A DNA stretch of 9,004 bases from an uncultured Porphyromonas sp. (lineage in GTDB: Bacteria; Bacteroidota; Bacteroidia; Bacteroidales; Porphyromonadaceae): the NCBI RefSeq assembly GCF_915070105.1, contig NZ_CAJZFJ010000076.1:1-9004 (forward strand), given 5' to 3'. This document shows positions 1 to 6,662 of the stretch, piece after piece. Within the stretch, counting starts at the first letter, position 1, and the number at the start of each line of letters is the position of its first letter. The notes beneath the pieces are model-generated. The model was not told the DNA's origin. It did not search any database and was given only the letters and a program-made list of their open reading frames with translations. Made by a program: the position numbers and the translations under genes.

Positions 1-2
1 AA

Positions 3-3000
3 TCATATGAACAAAGCTTATTCCCTCTAGGTGCAGACCCCAATAAAGAGGGAGATTGGGGTGGACCTGATGAGATTTTTGCTATAGATGTGAATCATGA
101 TGGTCTATCGGATCTGGTGTATATAGATGATGAGGGCATCTCAGTGTATCTCAATGAGCACGGGATGATATCCTCTCCCCGTAGCGCCTTCCTTCCGACA
201 GGCTTTATCCGACCGATCCCACTGAGTCTAGCCACCCGAGATCAGACTGCACAGCTACTATGTATGAAGAGAGATGGGGCTTGCATCCCATATATTTTAG
301 GATCTAATAAGCAGAGGCGAGGCCTACTTACTAATTTCATTGATAGCCGAGGAATCGAGCAGTGTAATCAGTATGCGAATCTCCGGGAGATAAGCCGTAT
401 CAACCATGGAGCCCCCTACACGGAGACAGCTACAGTAGGACAGCAGACTACAGAGGGACTCTGTCGTATCTTACCCTCTTGGTTTTTACTTCAGGGGCAG
501 CGTACCTATCTGCCTGATGAGACGGGGACGATCATTGCTGATAAGCTCTACTACTATACGAATCTTATGGTTAGTCGGCTAGGGCTTGGCTTCTGTGGCT
601 TTGAGCAGACTAGGGTGGAGGATCTACAGACGTTCACCGAGCAGGTCACACGATATGCCCCAACCCTGAGAGGGGTGCCCATCTCCGTAACTACAGGCCT
701 GCTAGGGCAGTCTGCCTCTCATCCAGCGGAGGAGGCTCATATGGAGTATGCTCAAGGGGTGTATCCCCCGAGAGGGAAGCGCTGGGGATACCACCTCTCC
801 GCTGTACGTACGAAGAACCATCTCATGGGTACCAGCCAAGAGAAGACACTCACCTGCGATCCCTACCAGTATGTGACCAAGGAGCAACTAGTAAGTTCCC
901 TCCTAGATGGAAGCTCCTCTCGAACCCAAGCTGCCTATAATACCTATCGTCACAGTCTGAGTCCTAGCCTATATCTCCTAGGAACACAGAGCCAGACACG
1001 TACAGAGCTGACCATAGGAACGCAACCGAGGACGGTGACAACAGTTACGATGGAGCATGATGCACTCCTTCGTCCTGTAAGCTCCACGACGACTCAGGAT
1101 AATGGTACGAGTGCTGGAGTTCGCCTAAAGAGATCTGTCTGGAGCTATGATGATAGGGGGCATCTAATCTCAGAGAAGTCGGCTCCCTATGAGGTCTCTC
1201 AGTTACTTGGTGATACTTACACCTATGATGGTGAGGGACATGTCGTGGCCAAGACCGATGCTCTAGGGCTGGTCGTGAGGTCCTCTGACTTTGATCAAAG
1301 AGGGAATGCTAGAGTGAAGATCGATGCCCTAGGCAATAGGACACAGACTGAGTATGATATCTGGGGCAATGCTGTACGCGTACAGGGTCCAGATGGCTCT
1401 ATTCGCACGACTAGCTATGAACAGGGATCTTATGGTCAATACACAGAGATCACCAGATCCACAGGAACCCCTACGACCCATACCCTCTATGATGCTCTAG
1501 GACGAGTCCAGAGGCAAGGATCTGAACTCTTCGATGGCTCGATGCTCTGGATAGATACCAACTATGATCGGCAGGGGAATATCCATCAGGTGTCCCTCCC
1601 TTACAGGGGGGCGACAGCTACCTCCTGGAACGAATATAGCTACGATGAATATGGCCGAAAGACTCACTATGTAGAGGCTTCTGGTAAGGAGACGACTTGG
1701 CAGTACGAGCGCAACCAGACGACAGAGACTAAGGAGGGGATATCAAAGACCCAGACGCATAACGAAGTCGGCCAGCTTAGCTCCGTCAAAGATGCCGGTG
1801 GGACGATTTACTATAATTATAATAAGTTTGGTTTGATCGCACGTATCCGAGTCGTAGGTGGAGGGTATACGGCCTTTGAGTATGATGACTATGGTCGTCA
1901 GACGCGACTAGATGATCCCAGTGCAGGGCTGAGGGAGACAGAGTATAACTATGCCTCCGATGGTACCTGTACCAAGCGATATGTCACCCCCAATGGTAGC
2001 ATCACTACGACTATAGATCCCTATGGTCGTCTCCTAAGGATCGATCGAGATAAGGCCTTCTCTACAAGCTATACTTATGACGCCTATAGTCGTCCCATAG
2101 AGGAGCGATCGACTAACGGAAGCTTCAAGAGTTATACCTATGATGCCCTTGGGCGGATAGCAACCCAAGAGGAGGGGGTGACACCGAGTAAGATCCTTAA
2201 ACGAACCTATGGCTACGATAGAGGTGGACGGGTCGCCAGCCTGACCTATCGCACGCCAGAGTCAGCGGAGTTCACCGAGCAGTATAGCTATGCGCATGGT
2301 CATCATATGATGACCCGACTACAGTCTCCTCTACGTCCCACGATAGATACGATCTGGAGGCTGCGTGCGGTCAATAATATGGGGATACCTACAGAGGCTA
2401 GTACAGGTGGACAGCGACGTACATACAGCTACAGCCCTCAGGGGGTACTCACAGGACGTGCGATGGGAGATGTCCAGCGTGAGACGTATGAGTTTGATCC
2501 CCGCACGGGCAATCTCTCTCTTCGTACCTGGATGGTGAGAGATACAGTACGGACGCAGTCCTTCGGCTACGACCTTCTAAACAGACTTAATAACTGGGAT
2601 AGGGGAAGTAATTGTACCTATGCCTCCAATGGAAATCTTATTCGGACAGGGGATGAACTCTCGGGTGGATGCAACTTCCTCTATGAGGACGGAGCACACC
2701 CCTATCGTCTAACAGAAGTAAATAGCTTTGAGGGAAGTTGCTTTGATCCAGTAGAGCTCCCGCAGGATCCTACACCCCAACCAGTCCCTTTCTCGGGAAG
2801 TCCCTTTGTTCGCATCGCAGATTTGCTCCCACCGAGCCTGAAGACAGAAGTGGAGCAGACTCTGACCTATACCTCCTTTGATCGACCTGAGAGTATCACA
2901 CAGGGGGCCTATCGGGCAGTTTGGGACTACAACAGTGCTCTGGATCGGATACGGATGAGGCTCACCCGAGGGGATACCCTACAGCGGGAAGTCTATTATT

Positions 3001-4352
3001 GGGGCAACCAGTACGAAGAGGAGTACCACCCTCAGAGTGGAGAACGGACTGCTCGGCTCTACCTAGAGGGAGATGCCTACAGTGCCCCAGCCGTTTTGGT
3101 CAAGGAGCGTGAGGGGTGGCACCTCTACTACATCGCGCGGGACTACCTCGGGAGTATTACGGACATCGTAGCCTCAGATGGAACTCGGAGGGCACACTAT
3201 CACTATAGCCCCTGGGGGCGTGTGGAAGAAGGGCAGGAGGAGCCACTCTTCCTAGGCCGAGGCTTCACAGGACATGAGCATCTGCCAGAGTTTGATCTTA
3301 TACAGATGAATGCCCGCCTCTATGACCCCTATACAGGACGTTTCCTGAGCCCTGATCCATACGTACAGCTCCCAGACTTCTCGCAGAGCTTCAACCGCTA
3401 CAGCTACTGCCTAAATAACCCTCTGAGGTATACAGATCAGAGTGGAAAGGTGTTTTGGTTGATTCCTGTTGCGATAGGAGCCATTATTGGGGGAACAATG
3501 AATGCTATTGCTCATCGACAGCAGATCTCGGGCTTTGGTGGATTCCTTGCCTATTTTGGTGTAGGAGCGTTGGTCGGAGGGCTCTCTGGTTTCACAGGAG
3601 GAGCTCTGGCAGCATCAAATTTGGCTCTAGGGGCATTTACAGGAGCGGCGATCGGCGCAGCATCAGGAGCTGTTACGGGAGCTGTGTCAGGAATTGCTCT
3701 TAATGGATTGAATAACCTTATTGCTGGTAGAGATTTCTTTTTAGATGCTGGGAGTAGTGCCCTTTGGGGGGCTGCTGGAGGGGCTATTTCTGGGGCTATT
3801 AGTGGTGGCATTCGGGGGTATAAACTGGCTGAGAAAATGGGCGCAAATCGTTGGACAGGGGCGAAGTATATGAACATGGAACATTATGGGTCATTGCCTA
3901 AAACAGGTATACCCGCGCAGCCAGATTCCAAAAAGCATTGCTATGCCTATGCTTCTGAGTATGCGGACAACGGTCACTTCAATAGGAAAGCATCGGAGTT
4001 TATCCAGTTAGCGGGGGAAAAAGAAGGGGCTGCTATAAGCGAGCTTAGTCCACGCGCATTTCCCAAGGATATTGCACAGGTAAAGTCGTCCACGTTTGAT
4101 GAATCACATTGGGCTGGTATGATGCAGAAGTTATCATCAAGAAGAGTCGAGTATATTGCTACAATAGCCTCAGGAGGGGAAGGCCATGCTGTGAATATCA
4201 TAGGTATGACATTTGCCGATAAGCTAAATTTATTAGGTGGGGGATCTAGCCATATTTTGTATAATATCAATATTTGGGATCCCATAACAGGAGCAAGCCG
4301 TACCATCTCGCCAAGTTCCATCATCTGCTTTACAGAAATAATATTTAAATGA
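3..4352 (+). CDS. RHS/YD-repeat polymorphic toxin with papain-fold-like C-terminal tip (5' end missing)
   Basis: Large RHS-family protein, probably an exported interbacterial toxin; the export route is not visible. The frame is open to the left edge. The GTG at 90 lies inside an FG-GAP/VCBS-like motif (DVNHDGLSD), so it is not the start and the true N-terminus is upstream. In order: FG-GAP remnant (84-160); a TcdB/SpvB-associated middle region with YYYTNL...GLGFCGFE (about 549-608); many YD repeats such as YDALGR, YTYDAYSR and YDEYGR (about 1140-2600); the RHS core (about 3139-3446) with DPYTGRFLSPDP and YSYCLNNPLRYTDQSG; a glycine-rich hydrophobic linker (3450-3830); and a tip with candidate catalytic Cys (codon 3939), His (4185) and Asp (4278). 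The stop overlaps the next start (ATGA). The RHS assignment is secure. Toxin activity is inferred from architecture, and the catalytic triad is a motif-level guess. Confidence 0.93.
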   Translation, partial: SYEQSLFPLGADPNKEGDWGGPDEIFAIDVNHDGLSDLVYIDDEGISVYLNEHGMISSPRSAFLPTGFIRPIPLSLATRDQTAQLLCMKRDGACIPYILGSNKQRRGLLTNFIDSRGIEQCNQYANLREISRINHGAPYTETATVGQQTTEGLCRILPSWFLLQGQRTYLPDETGTIIADKLYYYTNLMVSRLGLGFCGFEQTRVEDLQTFTEQVTRYAPTLRGVPISVTTGLLGQSASHPAEEAHMEYAQGVYPPRGKRWGYHLSAVRTKNHLMGTSQEKTLTCDPYQYVTKEQLVSSLLDGSSSRTQAAYNTYRHSLSPSLYLLGTQSQTRTELTIGTQPRTVTTVTMEHDALLRPVSSTTTQDNGTSAGVRLKRSVWSYDDRGHLISEKSAPYEVSQLLGDTYTYDGEGHVVAKTDALGLVVRSSDFDQRGNARVKIDALGNRTQTEYDIWGNAVRVQGPDGSIRTTSYEQGSYGQYTEITRSTGTPTTHTLYDALGRVQRQGSELFDGSMLWIDTNYDRQGNIHQVSLPYRGATATSWNEYSYDEYGRKTHYVEASGKETTWQYERNQTTETKEGISKTQTHNEVGQLSSVKDAGGTIYYNYNKFGLIARIRVVGGGYTAFEYDDYGRQTRLDDPSAGLRETEYNYASDGTCTKRYVTPNGSITTTIDPYGRLLRIDRDKAFSTSYTYDAYSRPIEERSTNGSFKSYTYDALGRIATQEEGVTPSKILKRTYGYDRGGRVASLTYRTPESAEFTEQYSYAHGHHMMTRLQSPLRPTIDTIWRLRAVNNMGIPTEASTGGQRRTYSYSPQGVLTGRAMGDVQRETYEFDPRTGNLSLRTWMVRDTVRTQSFGYDLLNRLNNWDRGSNCTYASNGNLIRTGDELSGGCNFLYEDGAHPYRLTEVNSFEGSCFDPVELPQDPTPQPVPFSGSPFVRIADLLPPSLKTEVEQTLTYTSFDRPESITQGAYRAVWDYNSALDRIRMRLTRGDTLQREVYYWGNQYEEEYHPQSGERTARLYLEGDAYSAPAVLVKEREGWHLYYIARDYLGSITDIVASDGTRRAHYHYSPWGRVEEGQEEPLFLGRGFTGHEHLPEFDLIQMNARLYDPYTGRFLSPDPYVQLPDFSQSFNRYSYCLNNPLRYTDQSGKVFWLIPVAIGAIIGGTMNAIAHRQQISGFGGFLAYFGVGALVGGLSGFTGGALAASNLALGAFTGAAIGAASGAVTGAVSGIALNGLNNLIAGRDFFLDAGSSALWGAAGGAISGAISGGIRGYKLAEKMGANRWTGAKYMNMEHYGSLPKTGIPAQPDSKKHCYAYASEYADNGHFNRKASEFIQLAGEKEGAAISELSPRAFPKDIAQVKSSTFDESHWAGMMQKLSSRRVEYIATIASGGEGHAVNIIGMTFADKLNLLGGGSSHILYNINIWDPITGASRTISPSSIICFTEIIFK
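3139..3446 (+). other. RHS repeat-associated core domain, toxin-release boundary
   Basis: This segment encodes the conserved core that closes the RHS shell: DYLGS, HYSPWGRVEE, FTGHE, the R-L-Y-DPYTGRFLSPDP stretch, and a final NPLRYTDQSG. In characterised RHS and TccC proteins the core acts as an aspartyl autoprotease that frees the variable C-terminal toxin inside the cocoon. Aspartates at codons 3324 and 3354 sit in the conserved DPxxGRFxxxDP element. The usual end motif DPxG reads DQSG here (codons 3435-3446), so the proline is replaced by glutamine. Whether cleavage still occurs cannot be told from sequence. Confidence 0.88.
3450..3830 (+). other. glycine-zipper hydrophobic linker between RHS core and toxin tip
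   Basis: About 127 residues rich in Gly and Ala, with repeated GxxxG-like spacing (for example GAAIGAASGAVTGAVSG) and at least three hydrophobic stretches. Such segments often lie between the RHS core and the catalytic tip and are thought to help membrane insertion or translocation of the effector; that role is family knowledge, not shown here. The run starts directly after DQSG and ends near GGIRGYKLAEKMG, where the sequence becomes polar. Confidence 0.7.
3831..4349 (+). other. variable C-terminal toxin tip, papain-like Cys-His-Asp pattern
   Basis: About 173 residues following the hydrophobic linker. Three elements occur in papain-fold order: KKHCYAYASEYA (Cys codon 3939), GGEGHAVNIIGM (His codon 4185) and NIWDPITG (Asp codon 4278). 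The Cys-rich helix start, the GHAVN strand and a following D-P-x-T-G turn resemble Tox-PL papain-fold toxins, C39-like peptidases and peptidoglycan amidase effectors of the NlpC/papain fold. Target and chemistry (protease, deamidase or cell-wall amidase) cannot be decided. GC falls to about 36% over the last 150 bases, against about 52% in a counted 60 bases of the RHS core, which suggests an exchanged tip. Confidence 0.55.
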
Positions 4353-5035
4353 CCTATCCTCATTCCCTCACTAGGAGCCTCGGCATACTGCTCCTGCTCT
4401 ACGGTTTGTGCTCTTGCTGTCTACTCAGTAGGAAGCTCTCCGTCAAGCCCTACCGCTCCTTGGCTCAGTTCGTGGACGAACTGCAGCATCACATGGATCG
4501 CCATCGCGATGAGTACCTAGCGGTACAGTGGATCTCGGCGGACAGCTTCCTGAGGGTAGTCGTCGTCCCAGAGGTCAATATCGATAGGAGCAAAAGGTGC
4601 CTATCTGATCCCGTACTCGATACCCTATCGCTCCACTCCGTCTGGAGCCTGATTGACCCTAAAGTGGTGGTGGGAGGAGTCGCTTACCTTCAGGACTACG
4701 ACTCCGTATGGTATGAGTGGTCGCTTAGAGGTCCATATGACCAAGAACCTCATCCCCTAGACTCCTCTGATTGCACTCTGCCTATACGTGCCTTCCTAGC
4801 TTCGCCAAAGCCTCTCAGGGCTTTTTATCTAGGGCAGATGGTCGCTCCCTACTTCTTCGTCTATGACCCAGAGGGGACGAGGCTTAGGGTCTATGACTCC
4901 TATCCTCCGTATGAGGAGCTTCCTGTAGATTCTCTTCTAGAGGATCAAGTCCTCAGATCAATACGCCTGCGAGTCACAAGCAATCGCAAGGATATACGCA
5001 GGGAGAAAAGGCTCCCTATGATCTATGTCTACTAG
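4349..5035 (+). CDS. small lipoprotein, type A1; candidate immunity protein
   Basis: 228-residue predicted lipoprotein of unrecognised family. A hydrophobic signal (residues 10-20) ends in a lipobox-like LCSC with Cys23 as the likely lipidated residue, followed by basic rather than acidic residues, so anchoring facing the periplasm is predicted. Residues 34-124 are about 74% identical (67 of 91, aligned by hand) to the fifth gene of the window, including SLAQFVDEL, HRDEYLAVQW and AYLQDYDSVWY; the C-terminal 100 residues are unlike it. The start ATG shares ATGA with the toxin stop, indicating translational coupling; no Shine-Dalgarno sequence is seen. Its position directly after a toxin tip makes it the first candidate for the cognate immunity protein. 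This is inference from context; no domain name could be assigned. Confidence 0.85.
   Translation: MTYPHSLTRSLGILLLLYGLCSCCLLSRKLSVKPYRSLAQFVDELQHHMDRHRDEYLAVQWISADSFLRVVVVPEVNIDRSKRCLSDPVLDTLSLHSVWSLIDPKVVVGGVAYLQDYDSVWYEWSLRGPYDQEPHPLDSSDCTLPIRAFLASPKPLRAFYLGQMVAPYFFVYDPEGTRLRVYDSYPPYEELPVDSLLEDQVLRSIRLRVTSNRKDIRREKRLPMIYVY
4448..4720 (+). repeat. A-type homology block, copy 1 (front half of A1)
   Basis: Coding block of 91 codons matched by 6774-7046. Hand alignment gives 67 identical residues of 91 without gaps. Exact DNA runs shared with the second copy are 4526-4552 (27 bases, same as 6852-6878) and 4691-4716 (26 bases, same as 7017-7042). Similarity stops soon after the WY pair. Confidence 0.85.
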
Positions 5036-5037
5036 AG

Positions 5038-5061
5038 CCCTAGGTCTGATGGGATCTAGGG
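5038..5061 (+). other. hairpin between lipoprotein genes A1 and B1
   Basis: CCCTAGGTC (5038-5046) pairs with GATCTAGGG (5053-5061) through nine pairs, one of them G-U, around a six-base loop TGATGG. It begins three bases after the A1 stop. No T-run follows, so it is not a classic intrinsic terminator; it could stabilise the upstream mRNA end or give partial attenuation before B1. Confidence 0.4.
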
Positions 5062-5077
5062 TGTAAGGAAAGGTATT

Positions 5078-5809
5078 ATGAGGAAAATTCTAATCATACT
5101 GCTCGGGATCAGTCTCTTCTATTCTTGTGGCACGAAGAGGAGACCAAGGAACTTTGTGCCGCCTAAGGAACGTCCTCAAATGGATGTCCGAGCATGTGCG
5201 CAAGAGCTCCATCGCTCGCTCAATAGGCAGAGGGCAGCCCTTCTACGGAAGATCCCTAATCTTAGCCCTCAGGTGCGTCAAGTACTCCTCGTCCCCACTC
5301 TTCGTTTTAAGAGAGGGATCGAGAGATATGAGTACTACAATAAGTTCCGTCGTCAGCCCTACTTCCATAGCTGGGAGGAGCTCTTTGGGCTGCTGGATAT
5401 GGAGAGCTTCTGTGGCGTACAAGCCTTCATCGAGGAGGGAGATGGACACTGGTACTCCTGCATGCTTGAGAGTCTAGATAGGCGGGTTGTCCCTATTGAC
5501 TCGATGCTCTATGATGCGAAGTATCGGCCATTCCTAGAGACACTCCTTTCTCGGGGAGCACCACTGACGTTTAGGCTTGTTTTCTCGGGGCGGTATAGCT
5601 ACTCACTTCAGGATGGGCAGCTAGAGGCCTACGACTTTTCTCATGAGAGGATAAGGCAACCCTCAGAGGTACTCCCTGTGGTCGTCAAGGCTTATTCGGA
5701 GCATCCCCCCTACATCCTCCGAGGGAGTGACTACGAGCACGATCGAGCAGCTGGTAACCGACGCATCAAGGCCTTGAAAAAGATCCTTCGGGAGGTGCCC
5801 AATCCTTAA
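5078..5809 (+). CDS. small lipoprotein, type B1
   Basis: 243-residue predicted lipoprotein, family not recognised. The signal peptide is short (MRKILIILLGISLFYSC, lipobox FYSC, Cys17), followed by a very basic stretch (TKRRPR) and the motif PPKER. The central block YEYYNKF...PYFHSWEELFGLLD (residues 84-111) matches the next gene at 23 of 28 positions, and the similarity continues to the C-terminal SEVL and Y-x-LRG-x-DY elements. A purine-rich AAGGAAAGG ends four bases before ATG and supports this start. It lies 42 bases after A1, probably in the same operon, behind a small hairpin. The layout (N-terminal helix, VP strand, W-x-x-L-LD, WY, then a DGQL-x-x-YD turn) echoes type A, so both types may be one superfamily. 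Function is unknown; a role as accessory or alternative immunity protein is a guess from position. Confidence 0.83.
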   Translation: MRKILIILLGISLFYSCGTKRRPRNFVPPKERPQMDVRACAQELHRSLNRQRAALLRKIPNLSPQVRQVLLVPTLRFKRGIERYEYYNKFRRQPYFHSWEELFGLLDMESFCGVQAFIEEGDGHWYSCMLESLDRRVVPIDSMLYDAKYRPFLETLLSRGAPLTFRLVFSGRYSYSLQDGQLEAYDFSHERIRQPSEVLPVVVKAYSEHPPYILRGSDYEHDRAAGNRRIKALKKILREVPNP

Positions 5810-5853
5810 ATGGGAGGGGGATAAGTTCATCGGATGATAAGGAGATGGCTAGT

Positions 5854-6597
5854 ATGAAGGAGAGTAAATACAATAATTGTCAAGGGCGAGGTGCGGCTCT
5901 ATACACCCTGTTCCTTGGAGCTCTCCTTGGGCTCTACCTACTCAGTGCGTGTAGTACTGCACCACTACGACGGCCGAGGAGCTTCACGCCTCCGAAGGAA
6001 CGTCGCAGGATGGAGGTCGGAGCATTTGCCCGAGCGCTCCATCGCACACTCCGGTGGGAGGGTCCCACTATACGATGGGAGGTAGCTAGGCATATTCCTC
6101 GGGGACAGCGGGTAGAACGTATGATCATTGTCCCGTCTCTTCGGTTCAGAGCGGAGATCTATGAGTATGAGTACTACAATAAGTTTGGGCGTCGTCCCTA
6201 CTTCCATACATGGGAGGAGCTCCTGGGGCTGTTAGATACAGAGAGCTTCCGCTTTGTCGATGTGCTTGTCCAGCTTGTGGGAGGGGGCTGGTATAGGTAC
6301 TCGTTCTCTCTAAGAGTGAAGACGCTTGAGCCGTTAGACCCCAAGAGTGTTCCCTTGGAGGAGCTCTCGTCAGGGGATGCTCCACTCGTGTTTGATATCG
6401 CTGCCTATAATAGGCGGTTTGTTATCTCCCCGGATGGACAGCTTAGGGTATATGACCGTCGTACCACTAGCCGAGGAGACCAATGTATGGATCTCTCAGA
6501 GGTACTCCAGACGATGGCTAGAGACCTCCAAGGGATCTATCCTGACTACCTCCGAGGGCGAGACTACCGGGGGCGGGGCAAATCCTTTAGACGCTAA
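5854..6597 (+). CDS. small lipoprotein, type B2 (paralogue of B1)
   Basis: 247 residues from the chosen start; family not recognised. There are two in-frame ATGs, at 5845 and 5854. AAGGAG (5839-5844) touches the first but lies nine bases before the second, so 5854 is preferred; the protein differs by only three residues. A hydrophobic signal (about residues 14-31) ends in lipobox LSAC (Cys33), followed by STAPLRRPR and PPKER, with no acidic export signal. The block YEYYNKF...PYFHTWEELLGLLD (residues 105-132) and the end (SEVL-like LSEVL, DYLRGRDY) mark it as a duplicate of the preceding gene. It ends 65 bases before the next chosen start. Divergence from B1 is moderate throughout rather than confined to one half. 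Probably a periplasm-facing outer-membrane lipoprotein. Confidence 0.82.
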   Translation: MKESKYNNCQGRGAALYTLFLGALLGLYLLSACSTAPLRRPRSFTPPKERRRMEVGAFARALHRTLRWEGPTIRWEVARHIPRGQRVERMIIVPSLRFRAEIYEYEYYNKFGRRPYFHTWEELLGLLDTESFRFVDVLVQLVGGGWYRYSFSLRVKTLEPLDPKSVPLEELSSGDAPLVFDIAAYNRRFVISPDGQLRVYDRRTTSRGDQCMDLSEVLQTMARDLQGIYPDYLRGRDYRGRGKSFRR

Positions 6598-6623
6598 GCG
6601 GGATGCTGGATAAGCGATTATCC

Positions 6624-6653
6624 TTGTGTCGTCAGAATCTGAATATAAGTTTG
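6624..6653 (+). promoter_or_regulatory. possible internal promoter ahead of A2
   Basis: TTG (6624-6626), 19 bases, then TAAGTTTG (6646-6653), which fits the Bacteroidota -33/-7 pattern TTTG-N19-21-TAnnTTTG apart from one base in the upstream box. Transcription would start only a few bases before the ATG at 6663, giving an almost leaderless mRNA, which weakens the case. Confidence 0.25.
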
Positions 6654-6662
6654 AGCTCACCT

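Noticed and set aside
90..92. GTG at 90 as the start of the RHS gene
   Set aside because: The frame is open to the window edge and the GTG codes the Val of an FG-GAP-like motif.
1140..2600. Repeated YD-rich segments as a DNA repeat or CRISPR-like array
   Set aside because: The periodicity is at protein level (YD repeats) with varied codons and spacing; no DNA direct repeats of constant length.
3551..3877. 108-codon minus-strand Ala/Pro-rich ORF
   Set aside because: It is the reverse complement of the Gly/Ala-rich linker of the RHS protein, which gives Pro/Ala codons on the other strand.
3974..4363. 129-codon minus-strand ORF opposite the toxin tip
   Set aside because: It lies wholly against the tip of the RHS frame, has no plausible start context or recognisable motif, and is best explained as a shadow.
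6603..6662. N-terminal extension of A2 from the ATG at 6603
   Set aside because: It would place 20 polar residues before the signal peptide; the ATG at 6663 gives a normal lipoprotein signal.
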